A DNA stretch of 37,310 bases from Fodinicola feengrottensis (lineage in GTDB: Bacteria; Actinomycetota; Actinomycetes; Mycobacteriales; HKI-0501): assembly GCF_010993775.1 (NCBI RefSeq), contig NZ_WOTO01000077.1, positions 1-37,310 of the forward strand. The letters run 5' to 3'. Positions 18,277-28,314 of the stretch are shown here, one piece after another; position 1 is the first letter of the stretch; each line of letters begins with the position of its first letter. A program made the position numbers and the translations under genes. Below the pieces are notes generated by a model. The model saw only the letters and a list, made by a program, of their open reading frames with translations, made no database searches and had not been told where the DNA came from.

Positions 18277-18305
18277 CAGACACGCGTCTGACACGGCCCT
18301 GACAC
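18277..18305 (-). promoter_or_regulatory. Three SARP-like heptamer direct repeats before the P450 gene
   Basis: On the minus strand: GTGTCAG (18305-18299), GTGTCAG (18294-18288), GTGTCTG (18283-18277), each separated by four bases, an exact 11-bp period. This is the pattern bound by SARP activators (heptamers one helical turn apart). It lies between the AfsR-like gene stop (18316) and the P450 start (18235). Confidence 0.8.
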
Positions 18306-18315
18306 CGCTCCACGG

Positions 18316-21300
18316 TCAAGAAGCGAGCGTGACCTTGACCAGTTCACTCAAGGTGGCCTGTGCGCCTTCCAAGGTCGCCTCGGCGAACCGGGTGTCACCG
18401 AGTCGATCCCGCGCGGCCCGCTCGATGCGGGCCGCGTCCGGCTGGGAACGGTCCGGCAGTCCACGTACTCCGGTGCTCGCCGCCAGCAGCCGCGCGGCCT
18501 GTTCGTACTGCTGATCACGCAACGCCAGATCCGCGATCCCGATGACGACCTGGGCGATCAGGGCAGGACTGCGCCCCTCGGTCGCCGACTGGAACGCGGA
18601 GGCTCGGTGTTCGCGGGCCTCGGCCAGATCCTCGGCCAGATAGCCGAGAAGGTCATGTGTCATCGCGTGGAAGGATTCCCGTGCGACGGCGTCACCCAGC
18701 ATTTCGGTCGCGACGCCGAGCTGCCGGTACGCCTGCTCGGCGTCGCCGCGCCAATGAGCCAGCTCCGCTTTCGCGATGGCCAGCTCAGCCAGCGCGTTCG
18801 GCCAGGCGACCCGGACGGCATACCGTTGCGCCTCGGCCATCGCGGCCGCGCTGGACTCCTCATCGCCGGACAACCAATACAACTGGGCCTGCCGCGATCG
18901 CATCGGCACCACATCCTCGATGGCGCCGACCTCGGTGACGACCGCGATCGCCTGCTCGTAAAGCTCGCACGCGCCGCCGAACTCGCCCCGCATGGCGATG
19001 CGATTCGCCAGTTCCGTCAGGGCGAACGCCATTCCCCACCGCTCGCCCAGCGTCCGGAACTCGGTCAGGGCCAACTCCAGATACGGCTCCGCGTTCTGAA
19101 CGTCCTGACCCAGCAGGATCCGCATCCTGCCCAGTTGCAGCCGAGCCAGGGCGCGCACCCAGGCGTCCTGGTCGTCCAGCAGCGATTCCCACGTGGTCAG
19201 GTACGCATCGGGCCCCTGCAGCGTGTATTGCAGCGCCGCGACCAGCCGTACGACCGGGTGATCGACCCGCACCCGATGACTGATCTCGTGCACCTTGCCA
19301 ATCCCACTCCGCCGCCCGCCGTTCGTCCGCCCGACCCGAGGTCAGGACCGCCGCGACCAGTCCGTACGCGATGGCCCGAATCTCGTCGCCGACCTCGCCG
19401 GGCGTGCTGGTGGCGGCCAGCAGCAGCTCGTTGCCCTCCGCCTTGTGGCCAGCCAGCCACCAGTACCAGCCAGCGGCGGCGACGAGCCGCATCGCGCCGG
19501 CTCCGTCGCCGGCCGCCCGACCGCGGCCCGTACCGCGGCGGCGATGTTGTCGTGCTCGACCTCCAGGGCGGCGAGCCATTCCAGCTGCTCGGCGCGGCGC
19601 AGGTGCGGCTCAGCGGTTTCCGCGAGCTCAGTGCAATACCCCGAGGTGAGCGCGCCGCGCCGAGTCCGACTCACCGGCCTCGGTCAACCGCTGGCTCGCG
19701 TATTCCTTGATGGTGCCCAGCAAGCGATACCGCGGAGCGCCCTCGCCCGCGGTGACCACCAGCGATTTCTCGGTCAACGCGGTGAGCAGCTCAAGCACCT
19801 CCCCCGCTCCAGCGCAGACCCGCTCGGCCGCCTCCAGGCTCGCGCCACCGGAGAACACCGCGAGCCGGCGCAGGACGACCCGCTCCGCGTCGGTGAGCAG
19901 CTCCCAACTCCAGTCGACCATCGCGCGCAGGGTCCGATGCCGCGGCAGCGCCGTACGGCTGCCGCCGGTCAGCAGTCGAAACCGGTCGGCGAGGCGGTGC
20001 GCGAGCTGGTCGAGGGACATGGTGCGCAACCTGGCCGCGGCCAACTCGATGGCCAGCGGCATCCCGTCCAGCGCCCGGCAAACACGCGCCAAGGTCGACA
20101 ACGTTTCCTCGTCGGTAGCGAGATCGTTGCGGATGGCACTGGCCCGGTCCAGCAGCAGTCGTACGGCCGGCGCGGCCGCGATCTGCGTGGGGTCGGCGTC
20201 CTGCGCTGGTACGACCAAGGGCGCGACCGGCCACAATGCCTCGCCGGTAATGCCGAGGGGTTCTCGGCTCGTCGCGAGGATCCGCAGCCTTGGGCACTCT
20301 CCGAGCACTCGATGGGCGAAAGCCGCCGCGGATTCGATCACATGCTCGCAGTTGTCCAGGACCAGCACCAACGCCCGCTCGTGGAGCGCGGCGATGACCC
20401 GTTCGATCGGCTCCGCGTCGGACGGATCGCCCAGCAGCGCCTCGCGCAGCTTGAGCGCGTCGAGCGTCGCCTGGGCCACGTCTCCGCCGGCACCGATGGC
20501 CGCGAGCTCGACCAGCCAGGCCCCATCGGGTGAGTCGCCCAGCCGGGTACGCGCGGTTTCGGTGGCCAGCCTGGTCTTTCCGGAGCCGCCCGGCCCGATC
20601 AAAGTGGTGAGCCGGTGGTCGGCGACGAGGTCGCGGACCGCCCGGATGTCAGCGTCTTTGCCGACGAAACTGGTCAGCTCGGCGCGCAGGTTGGTTTTCC
20701 AGGTTTGCGCTGGCCGTGCCAGCTCACCGCGCAGCAACGCGACATGCAGTTCGGAAAGCTCCGGTGACGGGTCGACACCCAGCGTGTCGGCCAGGCTTTC
20801 CCTCGTACGCTGGTAAATCTCCAGCGCCTCATTGTCGCGACCAGCGGCGGCGAGGGCCCGCATCAAAGCGCCAACCAGGCGTTCCCGGGCCGGATGCGCG
20901 GCCACCAGGTCGATGAGCTCGGCGACCAGCTCGACACCTTGACCAAGGCCGATCTCCGCGTCGAACCGGTCCTCGATGGCGGTCAGGCGGAGCCTGTCGA
21001 GCCGGGTGACCGCGCGCGTCGAAAGGTGCGCTTTCCAGCAGGCCGATGTCCTGCATAGCCGCCCCGCGCCCACAACGCGAGAGCCTCGCGCAGCCGCCGT
21101 GGATCCTGGTCCTCGCGCGCCTGGCCGACGAGGCGTTCGAACCGTACGGCATCGACGGCGTCGGGTTCCACGGTCAACCGGTAGCCATTCGACTGTCCCT
21201 CTATCACCGCGTCCGGCAGTGCCTTGCGCAGCCGGGAAACCAGGCGTTGCAAGGCATTCGCCGCATCGGCGGGCGGGTGCTCGCCCCAAATCCAGTCGAC

Positions 21301-21438
21301 CAGCCTCGCCTTGGGGACGACGTGACCGGGCTCCAGCGCGAGGGCGACCAACAGCCCGCGCAACCGGGCGCCCGGCACGTCGGCGAAGACGCCGTCGCCA
21401 GTACGAACCTCGAACGGCCCCAGCATCCCGATGTGCAC
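18316..21438 (-). CDS. AfsR/SARP-family transcriptional regulator, BTAD-NB-ARC-TPR (frameshifted)
   Basis: Large cytoplasmic activator of about 1,040 residues. Domains in order: an OmpR-like winged helix (HIGMLGPFEVRTGDG...LRGLLVALALEPGHVV...LVDWIWGEHPP), a bacterial transcriptional activation domain (ALMRALAAAGRDNEALEIYQRTRESLADTLGVDPSPEL), an NB-ARC ATPase with Walker A IGPGGSGKTRLA and Walker B LVLVLDNCEHV, then MVDWSWELLTDAER and a long C-terminal TPR-type helical region. Frameshifts lie near 21066, 21017, 19650, 19500 and 19300. GTG 21438 starts VHIGMLGPFEV; a TAAAGT seven bases upstream suggests a leaderless transcript. It lies between galM and the P450 gene, all on one strand. Such proteins activate secondary metabolism genes; the P450 is the likely target. 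Confidence 0.92.
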
Positions 21439-21445
21439 CCGTGAA

Positions 21446-21451
21446 ACTTTA
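21446..21451 (-). promoter_or_regulatory. Possible -10 box of the AfsR-like gene
   Basis: TAAAGT (minus strand, TANNNT) lies seven bases before GTG 21438, with no Shine-Dalgarno in between, as in leaderless actinobacterial genes. No convincing -35. Confidence 0.35.
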
Positions 21452-21460
21452 GGCCGTGTC

Positions 21461-22678
21461 CTAGGCCACGCCGAATCCGTACGTCGTCTTCGTCGCGTAA
21501 ACCTGCCCGGGCCGCAGCACGGTGCTGGGGAACGAGGGCTGGTTGGGCGAGTCCGGGTAGTGCTGCGTTTCCAGCGTGAACGCGTCACCCTGGCGGTAGG
21601 TCCGTCCGGTGAGACCGGTGAACGCGCCATTGAGGAAATTGCCGGAGTAGATCTGCACGCCCGGCTGATCGGTGGTGCAGGTCAGCCACCGCCCGGATGC
21701 CGGGTCGTACGCGCGAACGACCTGACGGGTTTTTTTTTCCGCCGTGGTAGCCGTTGAGCACCCAGTTGTGGTCGTAGCCGGGGCCGATCAGGATCTGCGG
21801 GTGGCCGACGCGTACGTCCTTGCCGATCGGCTTGGCCTGCCGGAAGTCGAAAGGCGTGCCGCCGACCGTGGGCAGGTCGCCGGTGGGGATCAGGTTGACG
21901 TCGACCGGGGTGAAAGCGTTGGCGTTCACCTCCAGGATCTGGCCTTCGACGGTGCCCGAGCCCTCGCCCGCGAGGTTGAAATACGCGTGGTTGGTGAGGT
22001 TGACGATCGTCGGCTTGTCGGTCGTCGTCGTCGCGTGGTACCCGATGGTCAGCTCGTTGGCCGAGTTCAGCGTGTATTCGACCGTGGTGTCCAGGTTTTC
22101 GGGGGGAAACCCATCTCGCCATCGACGCTGACGTAGTGAAAACTCACGCCGACCCGGGAGGTTTCCTTGATGACGGTGGCTTTCCAGACCTTCTTGTCGA
22201 ACCCGATCGGGCCACCGTGCAACGCGTTTTCGCCATTGTTGATGGGAATCTGGTACGACTTGCCGTCGATGCTGAACTTGCCCTTGGCGATCCGGTTGCC
22301 GTAACGACCAATGGTGGCGCCGAAGTACGGGCTTTCGGCGATGTAGTTGGCGAGCGTGGGCAGGCCGAGCAGGATGCTCTGTCGGTGGCCGTGCCGATCC
22401 CCGAAAGTGATCGTCTGCAGGGTCGCGCCGTACGTGAGCATCTGCACCTGGACACCATGCGCGGAGCCAAAGGTGTAGCGCTCGACCGCCACCCCGTCGG
22501 TAGTGCTGCCAAAAGGCTCGGAGCTGATCGACAGCTTTCCGCCCGTTGGCAGCGCGGACGACGACGGGATGGCGGTCGCCGCGGCGGCCGGTGTCGACCC
22601 CCCCATCATGGCTGCCACTCCTCCCACTCCGAGGGCACCGGCTCCCAGCATCACGGCACGACGCGACACGTCAGTCAT
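21461..22678 (-). CDS. Aldose 1-epimerase (GalM-like), exported by Tat signal (frameshifted)
   Basis: Mutarotase interconverting alpha and beta anomers of aldoses. The first 35 residues form a twin-arginine signal (MTDVSRRAVMLGAGALG, then an Ala-rich cleavage region), so the enzyme should act outside the membrane; the classical cytoplasmic GalM has no signal. Family motifs: LTYGATLQTITF, FGATIGRYGNRIAKG, NGENALHGGPIGFDKKVW, IVNLTNHAYFNLAG (catalytic His region), GYDHNWVLNG and QPGVQIYSGNFLNG (catalytic Glu region is later or displaced). G6 at 22101-22106 and T9 at 21730-21738 break the frame. Repaired length is about 405 residues. It follows the carbohydrate permeases after 43 bases, probably in their operon, suggesting a hexose or galactoside is imported. 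Confidence 0.88.
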
Positions 22679-22721
22679 GGACGTCTTCCCATCTGAAGAT
22701 TGGTGGCCGGCCCCGCCGGGG

Positions 22722-23609
22722 TCAGCCCTTGATGCCCGTCTGGGCCACGCCCTCGACGAGATAGCGCTGCAGGAAAAGGAAAACCAGCACGAGCGGCAGA
22801 ATAGAGACGGCCGCGCCGAGGAACACCTCGTGCAGGTTGATGGTCTGGGCGGTGATGAAGCTGGAAAGCGCCACCTGCACCGTCCACGAAGATGGGTCCT
22901 GGCCGATCACCAGCGGCCACAGGAAGGAGTTCCAGGCGGCGATAAACGTGATGACCGCGATCGCCGCGTAGAACTGCAGCGAGTTCGGGAACACGATCCG
23001 CCAGAACGTCCCCCAGTAGCTCAGCCCGTCCACTCGGGCCGCGTCCTCCAACTCCACCGGGAAATTCAGGAAAAACTGGCGGAACAGGAAAGCCACGAAC
23101 CCGGAGAACAGCCCCGGGATGATCAGGCCACGCAGGTCCGACACCCACCCGAGCGACGACACCAGCACGAAACTGGGCACGAACGTGACCGCGCTGGGAA
23201 TCATCAGGGTGACCAGCACAGAATAGAAGACTTTGTTCGCGTGCTTGTACGGAATCCGGGCCAGGCCGTAACCGGCCATCGAGCCGAGCAGCAACTGCCC
23301 AGCGGTCTGTACGACCGCGATCAGCCCGGAGTTGAGCAGCGCGTGCCCCATCGGCACCGACGGGTCGGAGAACAGCTCTCCCAGGTTTTCCCAGTGCAGG
23401 CTGGACGGGAAGAACGTCCAGTTGGGCGACGTGATGTCGTGCTCGGAAGACAGCCCGTTGCGCAGGATCAAATAGTACGGCAGCAGGAAAAGCACGGCCG
23501 CGATCACCAGCACGGTGTAACGCAGCACCGTGCCCAGCACGCCCCGGACACTGCCGCTCTGGCCGCCGACCGCGCCGACCGGTTTGGGCGCCAGCAGAGA
23601 AAAGGCCAT
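22722..23609 (-). CDS. Carbohydrate ABC transporter permease, MalG-like
   Basis: Intact inner-membrane permease of 295 residues. Six hydrophobic segments, the first at about residues 27-50 (LRYTVLVIAAVLFLLPYYLILRNGL). The ATPase-contacting EAA loop reads ELEDAARVDGLSYWGTFWRIVFPNS, and the protein ends QRYLVEGVAQTGIKG, the standard C-terminus of MalG-type permeases. The start overlaps the stop of the MalF-like gene by one base (TAATG). With that gene and the lipoprotein it makes a family 1 sugar importer; no ATPase gene is nearby, so a shared MsiK-like ATPase elsewhere in the genome is likely, as known for Streptomyces sugar importers. Confidence 0.95.
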   Translation of the reverse strand: MAFSLLAPKPVGAVGGQSGSVRGVLGTVLRYTVLVIAAVLFLLPYYLILRNGLSSEHDITSPNWTFFPSSLHWENLGELFSDPSVPMGHALLNSGLIAVVQTAGQLLLGSMAGYGLARIPYKHANKVFYSVLVTLMIPSAVTFVPSFVLVSSLGWVSDLRGLIIPGLFSGFVAFLFRQFFLNFPVELEDAARVDGLSYWGTFWRIVFPNSLQFYAAIAVITFIAAWNSFLWPLVIGQDPSSWTVQVALSSFITAQTINLHEVFLGAAVSILPLVLVFLFLQRYLVEGVAQTGIKG

Positions 23610-24577
23610 TAGTCCGACGCCCTTCCGAATCCAAGGACACGCGCCTGGAAAATGGTGACCACCGCGATCAGGACGGCCAGGATCAGCGCGCCGGCGCTGC
23701 CGTGCCCGTAGTCCTGGCTGGCCCCCAGCGCCGTGTAATAGAGATAAACCAGTGGCGGTCGCGCGTACGGCACATTGCCGAGCAGGTTGTAGAACTCGTC
23801 AAATGCCTGGTATGCGTTGATAAGGTTCAAGATCAGCACAGCGACGGTGGCCGTACGCAACCCCGGCAATGTCACGTTGACGAAGGTCTGCCAGCCCGGC
23901 TTGGCTCCATCGACGTAAGCGGCCTCGTAGAGGTTGCTCGGGATCTGCTGCAGACCGGCCAGCAGCAGGATCATGTAGAAACCGACCTGCAGCCACAGCC
24001 GGGCGGTCACGATCACCGGCCAATACCAGGGAAAGCCACCGGTCGCGGACAACCACGGAATCGGGTCGGCGCCGAAGGTGGCGATCAGCGTGTTCGCCAA
24101 CCCGAACCGAACCCCGTTGAAAATCGACAGCTTCCAGACCAGCGAGCCGACCACGTACGAACAGGCCGCCGGAATGAAGATGACGGACCGGAAGAACGTA
24201 CGCGCGAACCGGGCCCGGTTGATCAGCACCGCGAGCCCGAGCGCCAGCAAATACGTGGTGGGCACGATGAAAATCGCGAACAGCGTGAAAGTCCCCAGGC
24301 TGGACAGGAAAGCGCTGTCCGTGAGCATGTCGACATAGTTCTTGATGCCCACGAAGACATCCGGCACGACGGTGTTCTGGGCCCGGAAGAAGCTCAGGAC
24401 CAGGCTCCACACGATCGGCACGTAAATGAAGATCGCGAGGCCCACCAGGAACGGTCCGACGAACAGCCAGAACGCGCCCGTACGCCCGCGCACCTGCCGG
24501 TTCTTGCGGCGCACCGGCGCCTTCCGAGCGGCAGACCGGGCCGCTGGCGCGACTGTCGAGGTCTGCGTTTCACTCAC
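23609..24577 (-). CDS. Carbohydrate ABC transporter permease, MalF-like
   Basis: Intact inner-membrane permease of 322 residues. A basic cytoplasmic N-terminus (KAPVRRKNRQVRGRT) precedes the first helix (AFWLFVGPFLVGLAIFIYVP). The EAA loop reads NLYEAAYVDGAKPGWQTFVNVTLPGL. It starts at GTG 24577, overlapping the stop of the lipoprotein gene by four bases (GTGA), and ends in a one-base overlap with the MalG-like gene, so all three are translationally coupled. The substrate is a mono- or oligosaccharide by family. The neighbouring exported epimerase and, 10 kb away, an alpha-galactosidase make galactose-containing sugars a reasonable guess only. Confidence 0.95.
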   Translation of the reverse strand: MSETQTSTVAPAARSAARKAPVRRKNRQVRGRTGAFWLFVGPFLVGLAIFIYVPIVWSLVLSFFRAQNTVVPDVFVGIKNYVDMLTDSAFLSSLGTFTLFAIFIVPTTYLLALGLAVLINRARFARTFFRSVIFIPAACSYVVGSLVWKLSIFNGVRFGLANTLIATFGADPIPWLSATGGFPWYWPVIVTARLWLQVGFYMILLLAGLQQIPSNLYEAAYVDGAKPGWQTFVNVTLPGLRTATVAVLILNLINAYQAFDEFYNLLGNVPYARPPLVYLYYTALGASQDYGHGSAGALILAVLIAVVTIFQARVLGFGRASD

Positions 24578-25853
24578 CCGAAGAGCCTCTTCAGCTCCGA
24601 CTGGACGATCCCGTCGGCAGTTCCGAGGGCGGCCTTGGGGTCGGCGCCGGACCGCAGGATCTTGTTGCCGGCGTCGGACACCGCGGTGGCCATTTTCGGG
24701 GTGAAGGCGATGTCATCGACGATGCCGAACTGGCCGGCCAGCTTCACCGCGTCGGCGGCCTGACCCGTCTGAAGCTTGGTCGCCTTCGTCGCCACACTCT
24801 TGCGCGGCGGGATGTGGAAGCCGTAGTCCAGCGACCACTCCTCCTGGTATTGGGTCTGGTCGATCCACAGCCACTTCACGAACTTCTTCGCCGCGTCAAC
24901 GTTTTTACCCTTGGCGTTGACGAAAGTCGACCAACCGCCGTTGTAGACGACCTGCTTGCCCTGGGCGCCGATGGACGGGATGGCCATCACCCCGAAGTCG
25001 TCGCCAAAGGCCTGCTTGATCTGCGGCAGGGCCCACAGGCCGCACCATTGAATGGCGACCAGTTCCTGGATGAACGCGCTCGGGTCGGTCCACTCGGTCG
25101 GCGCGCTCTGCAGCACGGAGCCGCTGGTGTAGAGCTCCCGCAGCTTGGTGAAGGCGGCAATGACCTCCGGGGTGAGCAGATTCGACTTGTGGTCCGCCGA
25201 AACGACTGAGGTCCCCGCCGCGGCGAGATACGGCGCGATGTGATCGACCACGAAGTTCTGGCTGCCGAAATAGACACCCTTGGTCTTGCTGTTGGTGAGT
25301 TTCTTCGCGCCCGCGATCAGCTCGTCGAAGGTGGTCGGCGGCTGCACGCCGGCCTTTTGGAACATGCTCTTGCGGTAGTAAAGGAACTGCGGGTCATCAA
25401 TCATCTTGATGCCGTAGATCTTGCCTTCGTACGTGTTGAGCTTGACATCCGCGTCAGTGAAATCATCCTTGACCGAGGCGAAAATATCGTCCAGCGGCGC
25501 GAGCTGACCAGTCTTGATCAGCTCGATGTTGAGCTGGTCCTCGAAAACATCGGGCGCACTGCTGGAAAGCAGGCCACTGGCGAGCTTGCTCCCATAGTCG
25601 CCCGGAACCCACTGCACGGTGACGGCCGCGTCCTTGTACGCCTTGGCGAACTTCAGCGCGGCCTGCTGCGTGCCCTTTTCACCGTACTGGTGATACCACT
25701 GCTGGAGGCTGCCGGCGCCACTGCTCGCGCGGCCCGAGTTCGAACCGCAGGCGGCCATCGAGGCGCCGCCGCCGCGCCGGCGACGGCCATCCCGCCGACG
25801 GCCCGCAGGAAGGACCGGCGACTGAAGCCGCCCAGCGGCGTTGAGTCTGACAT
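24574..25853 (-). CDS. Carbohydrate ABC transporter substrate-binding lipoprotein, family 1 (frameshifted in signal peptide)
   Basis: Extracytoplasmic sugar-binding lipoprotein of about 426 residues. The N-terminus is a Tat-type signal (FSRRSFLRAVGGMAVAG) that leads, after one missing base near 25765 (GCGGCGGCG run), into the lipobox SMAAC and GSNSGRASSGAGS. The mature part shows WYHQYGEKGTQQAALKFAKAY, APDVFEDQLNIELIKTGQLAPLDD, GKIYGIKMIDDPQFLYYRKSMF and KKFVKWLWIDQTQ, typical of SBP_bac_1. ATG 25853 has CGGAGG upstream at a somewhat long spacing. The combination of twin arginine and lipobox fits actinobacteria, where many lipoproteins use Tat. First gene of the SBP-permease-permease-epimerase operon. 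Confidence 0.9.
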
Positions 25854-26200
25854 TTTGCGATGACCTCCGTGGGTGATGCAGGGGCTTGGCGTACGGGAAG
25901 CCAGCTGGCAGCGAGCCGGCGTCGGTGAAGTTGGCTGTCGGATGCTATCCGGGGGTGGGCGCGACGGCCCACGGATGTCGGCGTCTTCGCGGCGCGTGCG
26001 AGAGCGGCAGGACTCACACTCGCCGATCGCCGCACCCTCACCGCCTCGCCACCGGAACACGTACTGAGATCGGCATCACTCTGACGTATGGCGACAACGT
26101 TGTAAAGAGTTTGCTTCTGGTGTCTTGACTACCGTGAGAGTCACCAACCCCGCAAGGACCGACAATTATCGGCGGAAACGACAAAAATCAAAAATCAACA
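25854..26200 (-). other. Upstream region of the carbohydrate importer operon
   Basis: 347 bases without a gene. It holds the CG-centred palindrome ACAACGTTGT at 26094-26103 and a short inverted repeat CGGAT-GCT-ATCCG near 25939-25951, which on the minus strand contains TAGCAT, a possible -10. The last 70 bases before the MFS stop are AT-rich for this genome. No small ORF here has recognisable similarity or a good start. Confidence 0.5.
26094..26103. promoter_or_regulatory. LacI-like palindrome upstream of the carbohydrate importer
   Basis: ACAACGTTGT is a perfect 10-base palindrome centred on CG, the core of many LacI-family operators. It is about 240 bases before the lipoprotein start. No LacI gene is in the window, and the distance leaves the link uncertain. 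Confidence 0.4.
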
Positions 26201-27728
26201 TCACCGCTCGGTGATCTCAGCCAGCTCCGGCTCGTCCACCGATTCCTGCCCCGGCCGGCCCAGCATGAACCACCGCGCCGCCACCGCCGCTACCAGCAAC
26301 AACACCGCGCCGAACCCGGCCGCCAACTGCAACCCGCTGACGAACGCCGTACGAGCGGAGGCGGCCAACGCCGCGCCCATCGCGGCTGGCAGGTGCGCGG
26401 CCTCTGACAACGCTCCGCCGACCGAGTCACCGGCGGTGATCGGGTCAGCACCAGCCGGTACGACGATTTGTGCGCGGTAAACAGCCGTGAGGATCGTTCC
26501 CAACAGGGCGATCCCCAGAGCCGTACCCAGCTCGTACGCCATCTCCGAGACCGCCGACGCGGCGCCGGCCTTCTCCTTGCGAACACTGCTCAGGATCAGG
26601 TCCGCGGTCACTGTGGTGGACACGCCAGCGCCCAGCCCGAGCACCACCATGATCACAGCGATCTGCAGGTAAGGCGTGTTGGCGGTGAGTACGACGATGC
26701 CAGCGAGGCCCAGCCCGACCATCGCCAGCGCGGCCGGCACCACGACCCGTGGGGACAGCGCGGCAGCCAGCCGGCCGGCGCACAGCGCTCCCACCGCGGC
26801 GGCCGCCACCGCCGGGATTTCCCGCAGGCCCGCCTGCAGTGGCGAATATCCCTGGACCAGCTGGAAAAACTGGGACACGAAGAACGCCACCGCGGTCAGG
26901 CCGACGATGGTCAGCAGGTCGGCGAGCACCGCGCCGGAGAACCGCGCGTTCGCGAAGAGCCGCAGGTCCACCAGCGGCGACTCGAGCTGTTTCTGTCGCC
27001 GGCCGAACAAGACCAAGGCGACCGCTCCGGCGACTCCAGCGATCCACGCGAACGGCTGCGCCGGCCCGTACGCGGCGATTTCCTTGATCGCGTAAACGAC
27101 ACCGACCACGCCGACCATGGACAGCCCGACGCTGGGCAGGTCCCACCGGCCCGGATGCGGGTCGCGGGACTCCGGCAGCACCTTCGCGCCGATCACCACC
27201 AGCAGCACCATCACCGGGATGTTGATCAGGAACACCGAGCCCCACCAGAAGTGGTCGAGCAGCAGCCCACCCACCAGCGGGCCGACGGCCGCGCCGGCCG
27301 AGGCCGCCGAGCCCCAGATGCCAATCGCCAGCGACCGCTGCTTCGGGTCGGTAAAGATGTTGCGTATCAACGAAAGCGTCGACGGCATCAGGGTCGCACC
27401 GGCCACCCCGAGCAGCACCCGGGCGGCGATGAGAACGCCGGCGGTCGGTGCGTACGCGGCCGGGATGGATGCGAGGCCGAAGCCGACGGCCCCGATCAGC
27501 AGCAGCTTCTTGCCGGCCGATCCGGTCGCCGAGGGTGCCCATCGTGACCAGCAGACCGGCGAGCACGAAGGAATACGCGTCGCCAATCCACAGCACCTCG
27601 GTGGCGGTAGGGCGCAGGTCCTCGGTGAGGTGCGGCAGCGCGAGCCCCAGCACAGTCGCGTCGATCGAGATCAGCAGGACCGCGAGCGTGAGCACGCCCA
27701 ACGCGGTCCAGCGGCGAGCCGCCGTCAT
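26201..27728 (-). CDS. MFS drug/multidrug transporter, DHA2 (EmrB/QacA-like) family (frameshifted)
   Basis: Proton-driven exporter of about 508 residues with about 14 hydrophobic segments. Motif D-like LISIDATVLGLALPHLTEDL in helix 1, motif A GTLGDRIGRKK between helices 2 and 3 (reconstructed across a one-base shift near 27518), RVLLGVAGATLMPSTLSLI (motif B region) and motif C SAGAAVGPLVGGLLLDHFWWGSVFLINIP. The last is the antiporter signature that marks exporters. The ATG at 27728 overlaps the TetR stop (ATGA). Substrate unknown; a toxic compound or own metabolite. The TetR regulator in front and its palindromic operator suggest induction by the substrate. Confidence 0.92.
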
Positions 27729-28269
27729 CGTTCGTTCTCCCCTACTCCAGCTAACAACGTCTGTTCCGTCACCAGTCCCACGTCCCGGCTGGCCAGCCGG
27801 CCCTGCTGCGCGGCCTGCGCGGCACCGCCGAGCAGCGAGTAGAACGCCTCGGTCATCCACATCGCGGACAGATCCACCCGAAACACGCCCTCGCGTTGAC
27901 CGCGTTGGAAAAGCTCGGTGATCACCTGGTCCAACTCGGCACCCTGCGCATACACCTCATCGATCGACTGCTCGCGATAAAGCAGGTTGAACAGGTCCGC
28001 GACCGGTACGAGCTCGACGATCACCCGTTTCAGCGCCTCCCGCGCATCGCCGCGCCCCGCGCCGGCTCGGCGACCTCCAGCGCCGCCTTGCCGCGGCGAA
28101 GGCTCAGCTCCGCCAACTCCCGTACCAACGCCCCGCGCCCGTCCACCAACCGATGCAGGCTCGCCCGACTGATGCCAGCGGCCCGCGCCACCTCCGCCAT
28201 CGACGCCCCGGCATTGCGTACGAGCAACCCCGCCGCCGCCATCAACACCGCGTCCCGATCAATCGTCAC
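27725..28269 (-). CDS. TetR-family regulator of the DHA2 exporter (frameshifted)
   Basis: Repressor of about 181 residues. The N-terminal helix-turn-helix reads MAAAGLLVRNAGASMAEVARAAGISRASLHRLVDGRGALVREL; the C-terminal ligand-binding half (VIVELVPVADLFNLLYREQSIDEVY) is in another frame after a shift near 28055 in a GC-rich stretch. I prefer GTG 28269, because an upstream in-frame ATG at 28296 would extend the protein through the operator. The stop overlaps the exporter start by four bases, so both genes are made together and this protein very probably autoregulates the pair. Confidence 0.85.
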
Positions 28270-28289
28270 GAGACTTAACACTATCACCT

Positions 28290-28305
28290 GAGACATTTCT
28301 GTCTC
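28290..28305. promoter_or_regulatory. TetR-type operator GAGACA-N4-TGTCTC
   Basis: GAGACATTTCTGTCTC has perfect six-base arms around four bases, 21 bases before the tetR start and 10 bases after the aminopeptidase stop. The size and position suit a TetR dimer repressing its own tetR-exporter operon. Confidence 0.7.
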
Positions 28306-28314
28306 GCGAGGGCG

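Noticed and set aside
18607..19710. Plus-strand ORF of 367 codons opposite the AfsR-like gene
   Set aside because: Antisense to the TPR region; no motif and no start signal. Parts look Arg/Pro-rich as expected for a shadow frame.
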